Assembly: GCA_014377495.1 (NCBI GenBank)
Contig: JACMPN010000594.1
Location: 1 to 19,046 of the forward strand
Length of the DNA: 19,046 nucleotides
Direction: 5' to 3'
Source of the DNA: Candidatus Sericytochromatia bacterium
GTDB taxonomy: Bacteria > Cyanobacteriota > Sericytochromatia > JACMPN01
Positions 5,234 through 14,200 of this stretch are shown here, piece by piece. The first letter of the stretch is position 1. Every line of letters starts with the position of its first letter. The notes beneath the pieces were generated by a model. It saw nothing but the letters and a program-made list of their open reading frames with translations. It searched no databases and was not told the DNA's origin. The position numbers were made by a program, and so were the translations under genes.

Positions 5234-6661
5234 TTAGTCGGGTTCTGCGCCGAAGACGGCCGCCATGGCCCCCTCCCCCACCGCCACTTGGTGCCAGTGG
5301 CGGAAGAGGGTGAGTATTCCCAGGGGGTAGATCAGCAGCCAGGCGAGGCGCCCGAGGTCGGAGGGGATCTGCCAGCCACAGACAGCCACAATGCCGCACC
5401 AGGCCCCGATGGCCGTGATCCTGGGCCAGGCGATCGTGAGGGGCCAGAGGCGCTGACTGACCAGTCGCCCGGCCACGGCGGCGACGGCATAGGCGGCCAG
5501 GGTCGTCCAGGCAGCGCCGGTCGCCCCGTACAGCGGGATCCACCAGAGGTTGAGGCTGACATTGAGCAGGGCACTGCCGAAGGCGATCAGGGGGATGACC
5601 CGGAAGCGCATGGACAGGGCAAACCCACTCATCAGTACCGGCTGGAACGCCGCAATGAGGGAGGCGGCCGCAAGCATCGGGACCAAGGGCGCCGTCCCTG
5701 CATAGGCGGCCCCGCCGAGCAGGTGCACCCACAAGGCGGCCGGCAAGGCCAGAAAGAGGAAGAGCCCGCCGGCATAAGCAGCCAGCGCTTCGACAAGGGC
5801 ACCGTACTGGTTACTGAAGGTCGTATCCCGGCCGACCTGCTGGAGAAAGCTGGGCCAGGCCAGGGCCAACGGGGAGGCCAGGGCCAACTGGGCGACTGCG
5901 CCGATCTTGTTGCCCAGGGTGTAGCAGCCGAGGGCAGGACCTGCCGCCAGCCAGACGAGAAAGAAACGATCGCTCAACAGCACGGTCCACGTCGCCAGGC
6001 TGTTGGCGACGTGGGTGATCCCGATGGAGGCGATGGTCCGCACCGTCTGCCCATGGACGCCCTCGCGCAGGGCCGAGCGGATCGCCCAATAGCCGGCAAT
6101 GACGGCGAGGGCCTGGGCGCCGATCTGACCGATCAACACGCCTATCGCCCCATATCCCAGCACGGCCACCAGATAGACGTTGGCCGCCAGGACGAACAGG
6201 ACCTGGACCAGACTATACCCAGCCAGGAGCCAGGCCTGCCCCCGGGCCCGCCAAATGGCCGGCGGGATCTGGCCCAGGGCCGTCAGGCACCCGGCCAGGG
6301 CCACCAGCCGGACCCAGGCCACCGGGACGTGCAGCGACGGGGCGAGCCAGGGCGCCACCAGGCAGCCGCCGATCAGACAGAAGAGACTGGCGCCGGCCAC
6401 GACAGCCAGCGCCGACCCGGCCACGGCCGGCGGTTCCCCGGCAGGCTGGATGATCAAAGCCAGGCTGGCCGAGCCGGCGCCCAGGGCGGATGTGATCGTC
6501 GTGATCTGTACCAGGGCCAGCAGGGTCTCCAACTGGCCATAATCGGCCGGTCCCAGATAGCGGGCATAGAGAGGCGTCAGCACGAAGCTCGCCAGACTGG
6601 CGGCCATGCCGGCCAATCCGTATACAAGACCATGACTGGCCAGGCGGCGCATTGCGTTCAT
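5234..6661 (-). CDS. Polysaccharide (Wzx-type) flippase, MATE/MOP superfamily
   Basis: A 475-residue polytopic inner-membrane protein with 12-14 predicted helices, the usual size for O-antigen/exopolysaccharide flippases that move lipid-linked oligosaccharide across the inner membrane. The N-terminus carries the family signature: HGLVYGLAGMAASLASFVLTPLYARYLGPADYGQLETLLAL, equivalent to the common (L)tPlyaryLgpaeyG pattern. Further in are SDRFFLVWLAAGPALGCYTLGNKIG (about 235-260) and LNLWWIPLYGATGAAWTTLAAY (about 385-406), matching the typical N..LIP.YG..GAA..T. The ATG at 6661 has AGGAGA 5 bases upstream. It follows the FemAB/GNAT-like gene by 48 bases on the same strand, so the two are probably an operon for surface glycan export. 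The stop codon overlaps the MITE target duplication. The substrate cannot be told. Confidence 0.88.
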   Translation of the reverse strand: MNAMRRLASHGLVYGLAGMAASLASFVLTPLYARYLGPADYGQLETLLALVQITTITSALGAGSASLALIIQPAGEPPAVAGSALAVVAGASLFCLIGGCLVAPWLAPSLHVPVAWVRLVALAGCLTALGQIPPAIWRARGQAWLLAGYSLVQVLFVLAANVYLVAVLGYGAIGVLIGQIGAQALAVIAGYWAIRSALREGVHGQTVRTIASIGITHVANSLATWTVLLSDRFFLVWLAAGPALGCYTLGNKIGAVAQLALASPLALAWPSFLQQVGRDTTFSNQYGALVEALAAYAGGLFLFLALPAALWVHLLGGAAYAGTAPLVPMLAAASLIAAFQPVLMSGFALSMRFRVIPLIAFGSALLNVSLNLWWIPLYGATGAAWTTLAAYAVAAVAGRLVSQRLWPLTIAWPRITAIGAWCGIVAVCGWQIPSDLGRLAWLLIYPLGILTLFRHWHQVAVGEGAMAAVFGAEPD

Positions 6662-6709
6662 CAGGGTCTCCTGCGTCTCCGGCCTGGCCAGCCGCGGGTG
6701 GGAGGGCGA

Positions 6710-7759
6710 TCAGCCCGTGAACGGGGGATCAAGGACCAACCGGTCGTTGGGCACACTGACCAGGCTGCTGGCGAGAGTCTGGCAGTGCTGCCAGAGGGCC
6801 TGACCATGGAGCAGGGCCCGGGTCAACGGGGTCGTCTGGCTGTCGGCCCAGATGGGACGGGCGCTGGCCCCAAAACTCGCCTTGAAGCGGTCAAGGGAAT
6901 CCAGTGGGCCGGAGGGCACGGCATCCAGGTAGTCACAGCCCCGGGCATGGCTGAACGCGAGGCAGGCCTCCACGATGGCCGTACTGACGTGTTGCCGGCC
7001 GAAGCGCCGGTCCCACACGTGAAAGAGTTCGGTGGCGATCCGGCCCTGGACCGCAACGATCTCCATGCCGGCCACCTCCCCGTCGACCGTGCCCACGGCC
7101 AGGGTCAGGTGGTCACGGGCCTTGGTCCAGAGCGTTTCGAACCAGCGGCGGTCCCGGATCCAGCGCTCGGGATGCTCTTGCTCCCGCCACTGGGCCGCTG
7201 CCTGCTCATAAAGGCGATAGAAGTGCCTGCGGTCAGCCTCATCCGGCCGGGGAATCAGGCGGACCTGAACGCCCGCTTCCTGATAGCGGCGGACCGTGCG
7301 CTGGCGTTCTTTGGTGTATTGGCGGCGCAACTCGGGCAGCGGGGCCAGGCACACGGCATAGGTATGCCCGGCCGCCGCCTGACTGCCGCCAGGCAACGGT
7401 CGGGCCACCGCATCAAAGGGATTGCTTGCCAGCGCCAACTCCGGGAACCGCTGACGCACCGCCCGATAAAGCTGCTGCTCCTCAGTAGTGGACAGGGGAG
7501 CCGTGGCCAGGATCCCCCCATAGCCGCCGTCGATGCCGGTGGTGGCGGACTGGACGAGCCCCCACCAGATCGGCCGGACGCCGACCGGGACCAGCGCCTG
7601 TCGGCCATCCGGCCAACAGGCGTGCAGTACCTCGACCCGACCGCCCTTGGCGGTGACAAAAACCTCGGCCCATGCTGGCGTGTGGAAAAACGTGGCCTGC
7701 GGGATCCGCGCAATCGTGTCTTGCCAGAGCGTGGGCTGGCTCCCCCAATGTAGCTGCAT
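6710..7759 (-). CDS. FemAB/GNAT-like acyltransferase (BcsL/CelD-type)
   Basis: A cytoplasmic protein of 349 residues, the length of the two-GNAT-fold FemAB-like acyltransferases often found in exopolysaccharide clusters. N-terminal half: FFHTPAWAEVFVTAKGGRVEVLHACWPDG and a GYGGILA loop. C-terminal half (about 165-310): RQYTKERQRTVRRYQEAGV, FYRLYEQAAAQWREQEHPE, the acyl-CoA-type core strand GEVAGMEIVAVQGRIATELF, HVWDRRFGRQHVSTAIVEAC, and GCDYLDAVPSGPLDSLDRFK followed by FGA. These match the GNAT_6 pattern (gslva...l......y.y.gg.....~.~p...L....i..a...G...fD.g......~..FK..fga). The start at 7759 was chosen because GAGGTG lies 7 bases upstream and the longer frame to 7936 adds only Arg/Pro/Ser-rich sequence. 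It likely acylates a glycan or peptide precursor handled with the adjacent flippase. Confidence 0.8.
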   Translation of the reverse strand: MQLHWGSQPTLWQDTIARIPQATFFHTPAWAEVFVTAKGGRVEVLHACWPDGRQALVPVGVRPIWWGLVQSATTGIDGGYGGILATAPLSTTEEQQLYRAVRQRFPELALASNPFDAVARPLPGGSQAAAGHTYAVCLAPLPELRRQYTKERQRTVRRYQEAGVQVRLIPRPDEADRRHFYRLYEQAAAQWREQEHPERWIRDRRWFETLWTKARDHLTLAVGTVDGEVAGMEIVAVQGRIATELFHVWDRRFGRQHVSTAIVEACLAFSHARGCDYLDAVPSGPLDSLDRFKASFGASARPIWADSQTTPLTRALLHGQALWQHCQTLASSLVSVPNDRLVLDPPFTG

Positions 7760-7785
7760 GGACGGGCACCTCGATCGCACTTCAG

Positions 7786-7837
7786 GCAACGATGCTGCCG
7801 TTGATCGGCAGTACGGATCGGCGGACTGATCCGTTGC
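7786..7837 (-). promoter_or_regulatory. Possible structured 5' leader of the acyltransferase gene
   Basis: GCAACG (7786-7791) pairs with CGTTGC (7832-7837). Inside are a CTGCCG/CGGCAG hairpin (7795-7800 with 7806-7811, 5-base loop) and a CGGATC/GATCCG hairpin (7814-7819 with 7828-7833). The last shares two bases with the outer stem. Together they can form a three-way junction ending 27 bases upstream of the start codon at 7759. It fits a leader RNA or an operator; no known class is recognised. Confidence 0.3.
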
Positions 7838-7958
7838 ATCCTGCCCAGCATGGCCGCCATGCACGAGGACTGTCTTGGCCATGACGGCCGAGGGCGGACG
7901 CGTAGGCTGGCCATTCGGCCGGTGCCGACGAGACAAGCGTCGGGATCAGCGGCACGGG

Positions 7959-7968
7959 CCCCCCCCCC
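7959..7968. repeat. C10 homopolymer tract
   Basis: Ten consecutive C bases flanked by GGG and GGGG, located about 290 bases before the giant surface-protein start and 200 bases before the acyltransferase start. Tracts of this length can change length by slippage and alter promoter spacing, but no promoter has been recognised around it. Confidence 0.6.
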
Positions 7969-8182
7969 GGGGTTTCCACCGGCCGTATATCGGGTATTGC
8001 CACCTTTAGGCCCAGTGCCGGGTGCCCTTCGTACTCCGTTACATGCAATCGTTTCCTTTATTCATGCGACACTTGCAATGCCTGCCAGGACAGGGGTCCG
8101 AGTGCCTGCTACCGCCGAACTGGCATGGGGCATTCACGGCTTTTTCAGTTTGAAATGCCACTATTAGGAAACGAGCGCGTGC

Positions 8183-8237
8183 CGTCTTTGACGGGACCAC
8201 GGACATTTCCGGCGTCGTCTTTCCGCCACATTTCCGG
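8183..8237 (+). repeat. Paired short direct repeats just upstream of the giant protease gene
   Basis: ACATTTCCGG occurs at 8203-8212 and again at 8228-8237. Each copy is preceded by CGTCTTT (8183-8189 and 8215-8221). The second unit ends 8 bases before the GGAGG of the giant gene. It could be a remnant duplication or a pair of binding sites near the transcript start. Confidence 0.4.
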
Positions 8238-8254
8238 TTTTCTTGGAGGCTCGC

Positions 8255-11200
8255 ATGGGACGTTGGTTGACTTGGCTGCACACCCTGCTCGTGGTGTCGC
8301 TGCTTCTCGTCTGCCAGCCGGCCCAGGCCGCCTTCATGATGCAGGCATCGGCCACGCCGACCGTCGCCACCGCAGGCGTGTCGACCACGATCAACTACAC
8401 GGTGACCGGCACCAATACCTCCACCTACACGACGACGATGACGCTCACGGACCGGATGCCGTCGTTCATGACCTATAACGCCGGAACGACCGTCCTGCGG
8501 ATCAACGGCGCTGTCGTCAGCACCACCAACCCCACCACCGCCGGCACGCCCGTGACCTGCAGCTGGGACAATGCCGGCGCCGGCTGGGTCCTGAATCCAG
8601 GCATCTCCTGGTCACTCACCTTTTCAGGCACCCTGAACACGGCTGTTCAGGGCAACTTTGCCAGCACCTTCACGATCAACGACATCGAGCCCACTCAGCC
8701 GACCAACGATCCGGTGCAGTTGTTCGAGACGGCCATCGTTTCCGTCGGCGCCCCGCCGTCGATGTTTATCGGCAAGACCGTCTCACCCGGTACGGTCGCA
8801 ACCAGCGGCATCGCCACATACACGATCACCTGCAACAACACTGGCGGCGCCAGTACCAACGGTCTGGTCATCACTGACACCCTGCCTGCCGGATTCACCT
8901 ACAACCCCGGCTCGTCCGTCTGGAATGGCGGCGGCATCAGCAATCCCGCCATCTCGGGTCAGGTATTGACCTGGTCCATCCCGACCACAACCGGCCTCAC
9001 CGAAGTGCCGGGCAATACCGCCCGGGTCCTGACCTTCACGATCACCGCCCCGGCCGCCAACGGCACCTTCGACAACAATGCCAGCGTGGCGGCCACCAAC
9101 GTTTTAACGGACTCCACGGGTGACACCGCCACCCTGCAGGTCGGCACCGGGGCAGTGATGACTGTCTGCAAGGGCATTGGCGTCGCCGGGTCGTCCCCGG
9201 GCTGCGGCACTTCGCTTGTTGCCAACGCAGGGGATCAGTTCCGGTACATGATCACGATCACCAATCCCGGGACCACGCCGATCACGATCAACCGGGTCGA
9301 GGATTATCGGCCTGTCGGTAGCCTCTATCAGGTCGGCTCGAGCACCGGGTCCCTCAATGGGGGCGCCTTCACGGCCATCGCCAACCCCACCGTCGTCAGC
9401 AACACGATGACCTGGAGCGCCGGCCCCGTCTTTCCGCTGACCCTGGCGGCCGGCCAGACCTACCGCATCCGCTGGAACCATATCGCTGTTACCGGCAAGA
9501 GCGGCACCTACAACAACCGGGTCTGCGTCTTCACGACCAACACCGTCGGCAACTGCACGCCGCCGACGGCGCCGCTGATCATCAACGGACCGGTTTATGG
9601 GATCAGCAAGACCGTCATCACCCCGGCGACGGCCCAGATCACGGCGGCCGGCGGCGTGGTTACCTACGAGATGACGATCACCAACTCCGGCCTGCTCGCC
9701 GGCCAAGCCAATATCTCGGACACGTTCACCACTGGCTGGACCTACGTCAACAACTCGTCGAGCCTGTCAACCAATGGCGGGGCCTTCGCCAACCCGGGCA
9801 ATCCGGGCGGCGCCAACCCCACCCGCACGTGGGGCCCATTCAACGTCCCGGTCGGCCAGAACATCCGACTGCGCTTCAACGTCAACGTCCCCGCCGGCTT
9901 CGCCTCCGGGGCCTACCCCAACAACGCCCAGGTGGGAGATGGCACCTTCCCCAACAATGACCTGGTGATCACTGGCGATACCGCTCCGGTGACCGTCAAC
10001 GGCGCCCCGCAGATCTCGACCGAAAAAACCGTCACGCCAGCGTCCGTCCTGTCCTATCAGACCGTCGTCTACAAGATCAAGATCCGCAACGCCAGCACCG
10101 CCCCGGTGTCAGGCGTCGTCAGCGGCATCACGGACTCGCTGCCGACCGGATTCCAGTACCAGCCCGGCACCAGTTTGATCTCGACGAACGACATCGCCTA
10201 CGTCGCCTTTCAAGATCCGACGGGCACCACCGGCACGATCGCCTGGAGCGGCGGGGCGGGCTTCAACATCACGTTGGCGGCGGGCGCAGAACGGTACCTC
10301 AAATTCACCGTGCAGGCCGGTGGTTCGCCGGGCACCTTCATGAACACGGCCACCGCACAGGGCTTGAACTTCCTTGATGTGAGCACCGGCCTGACCGCCC
10401 CCGTCACCGTGTCCAACGGCCCGGTAGTAACGGTCTGCAAAGGTGCCGCCACCCCGATCGATACCACGAGCGCCTGCGGGGCCGCCGCCACCGTGGCCGC
10501 GGGCGGCGGCCAGATCGCTTACACGATGACCCTGACCAACACCGGTCCGGTCAGTGCCGACAGCGTCGTCATCTCGGACACGTTGCCCACGGGATTCAGC
10601 TTCATTGCCGGTTCGACTGCCATCTCGGTCAATGGTGGCGCCTTCCTGGCCACGGGTGATTGCAGCCCTGGGTCGGGTACGGTCACCTGGTCAGGTCCCT
10701 TTTCAGTCCCCGCCAACGGCAACATCCGCCTGCGGTTCAACGCCCAGACGACCACCACCAGCGGCAGCTACAACAACACCGCCGGCGCCACCGGCTCCAA
10801 CATCAGTCCCGTGACGTCCGGTGCGACCGCCACCGTGACCGTGGGTACACCACCGCTGATCTCGATTTCCCCCTTCGGCGGGACCCCAGCCTCGACCGTC
10901 TCCCCCGCCTCGGGTGGTCCCGGCTCCACGAACACCTACAACTACCGGATCAACAATACCGGTGGTGCGGCGACGGCGACCGCCTTCACAGCCAACCTGC
11001 CGCAGTACGTCTCGATCATCCCCGGGACGGCGTTCTATTCGCTCAATGGTGCTGCCCTCGTCGCCTTGCCCAATCCCACTCAGCTGACCGGTATGGCCAC
11101 TTGGACGGGCCTGCCCACCATCCCGACCGGTCAATATCTGATCATTCAGTTCAACACGGCGATCGACGCCGTGGCCACCAATGGGACCTATCTCGTCGAA

Positions 11201-14200
11201 GGGTCCGCCGTCGGCAGCAATTACGCCAACACGTCCGTGATGACGTCTGCCCAGAACACCAACCTGATCCCGCCCTATGTGGTCTCCGGCGCCTCGGCCG
11301 TCGACCTGATCAGCTTTACCGCCGCCAGCGGTGCCGACGGCGTGCGGCTGCGCTGGCAGTCCGGTACCGAATGGCGCAACCTCGGCTACTCGGTCCACCG
11401 GACGACCGATGCTGATCCTGGCCTCGTCAGGCTGAACCAGTCCCTGATCGGCGGCCTGGGCACCTCGACGACAGGTGGACACTACGAGTTTCTGGATGCC
11501 ACGGCCCAACCGGGCCATGCGTACACCTATTGGCTGGAAGATGCCGAATTCGGGGGCCGGATGACCCGGCGGGGGCCCCTGACGATCGCCGTGCCCAATG
11601 ACGGCACGACCACGACCGCCGCCTGGCAGGCGCCTACTCACACCTCAGAGACAGTGCCCGTCGGCAGCGCGCCAAACGAACCGGCGTCACCGAGCACGAC
11701 GACGACCATCAACGCCATGCGCGAGTACCTGACTGTCGAACAGGCGGACGATCACGGCGTGACGCTCTTGCTGAAGACGCCCCCCGTCACCCTCCTGCGC
11801 CGCCCCGGTGAGACGATCGTCGCCTTGCCCGGCCTGCCCGTCACTCATGACCAGGGCCACCCCCAGGTGCCCGAGGCCGTGGTCCCCCTCAGCGTGCCGC
11901 GCGATCTACCCTACCGGCTGGAAGTCCTTGCCATGGAGGATCCCGTCGTCATCGAGGACCTGAGCCTGCCCGTGCTGGCTACCCCGATCGATTCCGGTTC
12001 CACCATCGTCGGCAACGTCTTCACCTCGGGTGCCGCCAGTAGCAATGGCAACGGCGGCGTAGGCCGTCCCCTGCCCGGAGTCCCGCCGACCGTCACCGTG
12101 GCGGCCGCACCGGCGCCGGCCGTATCGGACACCCGCGACTGCAACTGCCCGGGTAAAGCGCCCGCCGGCGTCACGCCGTCGGTCGCCCCGGTGCTGCATC
12201 CGCCCGCAGGGCTGCCGGCCACGATAGCGGGCAGGCATATGCAGTTCGCCTTCGGGACGCTGGCGGCGGGCTCACCCTATCCGGCCGAAGCCGCCACGAT
12301 CGGCAATCCCGTCGACGTCCGCCACGACCGGATCCTGCAGCTGAAACTCTATCCGGTCCAATATGACCCTGCCAAACTGCGGCTCACGCAGTACAAGACC
12401 CTGCGCGTCCGGCTGACGATCGACGGTGACGCCACCCTCGCCTCCGACAAGGTCATGACCCCCTGGGACAAGGCCATGCAACTGCTTGCCGGCGACTACG
12501 GTCTGCTGCGCCGCTGGGTCACCACCTCGACACCGATCGTGGACGGCTTCGTCCGTCCGTCGGGAGCTACCTGGCGCCTGACCGTGCGTGCGGCCGGGCC
12601 GCAATGGTTGTCGGCCGGGACGCTGACCGCCGCCGGCGTGACCCTCGATCAGCCGGAGCGCCTGCGGCTGCGGCACGGCGAAACGGAAGTCCCCCTGGAC
12701 CGCATGATGCAGGCCGGTCAGCTTGCGGCAATCGCCTTTGTGGCCCCGACGGCGGAATCCCTCTACGCCGATACCATGCATTATGAGCTGAGCCTGGCCG
12801 ACGCCGCACCGGCGGCGATGGCCACGCGCAGCGTCGCACCGGCAGGCGATGCCACCCCGGGGCAGCTGGCCCAGACCACGCAGCACCTGGAGGAAAATCA
12901 CATCTACTGGGCGAACAAGCCCGTCGATGACCAGCCTGACCACTGGTATTGGGACTACGTCAGCACGGACCACGACAAGCGGGACCTCGCCTTCCGTCTG
13001 GCGGCACCCAGCCTGCCGAGCGATGACGGCCTGACCGCTTCTGTGCGGATCGGCCTGCGGGGCCTCGTCCGCGATCCGGCGATCAAGACGAACAACCACG
13101 TCACCGTAGCCCTGAACGGGACGCAGATCGGGGATCTGCGCTGGTCCGGCCAATCGTATCTGGATACGACGGTCGGCTGTGCCAACACCCTGTTGCGCCC
13201 GGGTGCCAACACCCTGACTGTCGCACTGGCGAATGACACGGGCACGGCGATCCCCGTCGCCTACGTCGACCGGTTTGACGTGACTTACTGGCGGACGACC
13301 GCCGCTGCCGCAGGCACGTTGACCGGTCAGTTTGCCCAGTCCGGCGGATCCACCTGGCGCCTGGACGGTTTTGCCACCGCCCCGCTGCTGTACGATCTGA
13401 CCGAGCCCAAGCACCCGGTGCGCCTGAACGACGCCGCGTTTGCCGGTACCGCCGCCACTCTCACGGAAACGGACGCCGCCCCCGCCCATACCTACTGGGC
13501 CGGTGAAGAGTCGGCGGCCGGTCAACCCGACATCCAGGGCTTCACCTACAGTGACGACCTGCATGGGTCGACCTCGGGCACCGATTATCTGATCATCACG
13601 CCGACGGCCTTCCGGGCCGAAGCCGATCGCCTGGCCATGCACCGCTCGACCCAGAACCTGCAGACCCGGGTGGTGACGCTGGAGTCCATCTACGACGAGT
13701 TCAGCGGCGGCGACCCCGATCCGCAGGCCATCCGGCGCTTCCTGCGCTGGGCGGTGACGAACTGGCCGTCTCCGGCGCCCAGCTACGTCGTCCTCTTCGG
13801 CGACGGCCATTTCGACTTCCGGAACTACTACGGGACCAGCAAACCCGTGATGATGCCACCGTTACTCCTGAACAGCACGGAGGTCGGGGCTGTCTCCAAT
13901 GAAAACGGGTTTGCCTCGGTCATCGGGGACGACGACCTGCCGGACCTGATGGTCGGCCGGTTGCCTGCCGACACCCTGGAGTCGGCGTCGGCCATCGTCG
14001 ACAAGCTGATCACCTACGACCAGGCGGCGGGCGATGCCTGGCATATGCAGGGGCTACTGGTCTCCGACAACGACGACCCCGGTTTCGCCATGTTCACCAG
14101 TTCGCTGAACGAGGCATACATCGACCGCCTGAACTGGCAGTCCGCCTCGACGACCGAAGGTGAGCAGATCCGCCGGACGCTGAACACGGGCCTTGGTCTG

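Larger units (their letters stand above)
7760..8254. other. 495-base divergent intergenic region
   Basis: This region separates the minus-strand glycan operon from the plus-strand giant protease gene, so promoters for both must lie here, but I see no strong -35/-10 pair. It holds a foldable leader before the acyltransferase gene (7786-7837), a C10 homopolymer (7959-7968), and a repeated motif close to the giant gene (8183-8237). Open frames crossing it look non-coding. The stretch 8030-8165 is noticeably richer in A/T than its surroundings and is the likeliest promoter zone. Confidence 0.5.

Noticed and set aside
5154..5234. The 21-bp-arm palindrome as an ordinary intrinsic terminator
   Set aside because: No T-run on either strand, a 39-base spacer, and matching TTA flanks fit a mobile element better; a proper terminator with T5 lies further on at 4980-5008.
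5288..7753. An 821-residue + strand open frame
   Set aside because: It lies antisense to both the flippase and the acyltransferase gene, is Gly/Gln/Arg/Asp-rich as expected of an antisense frame in GC-rich DNA, and has no family motif.
12272..13810. A 512-residue minus-strand open frame inside the giant protease gene
   Set aside because: Shadow of the peptidase-gene frame: Arg/Gly/Val-rich, with no coherent domain.
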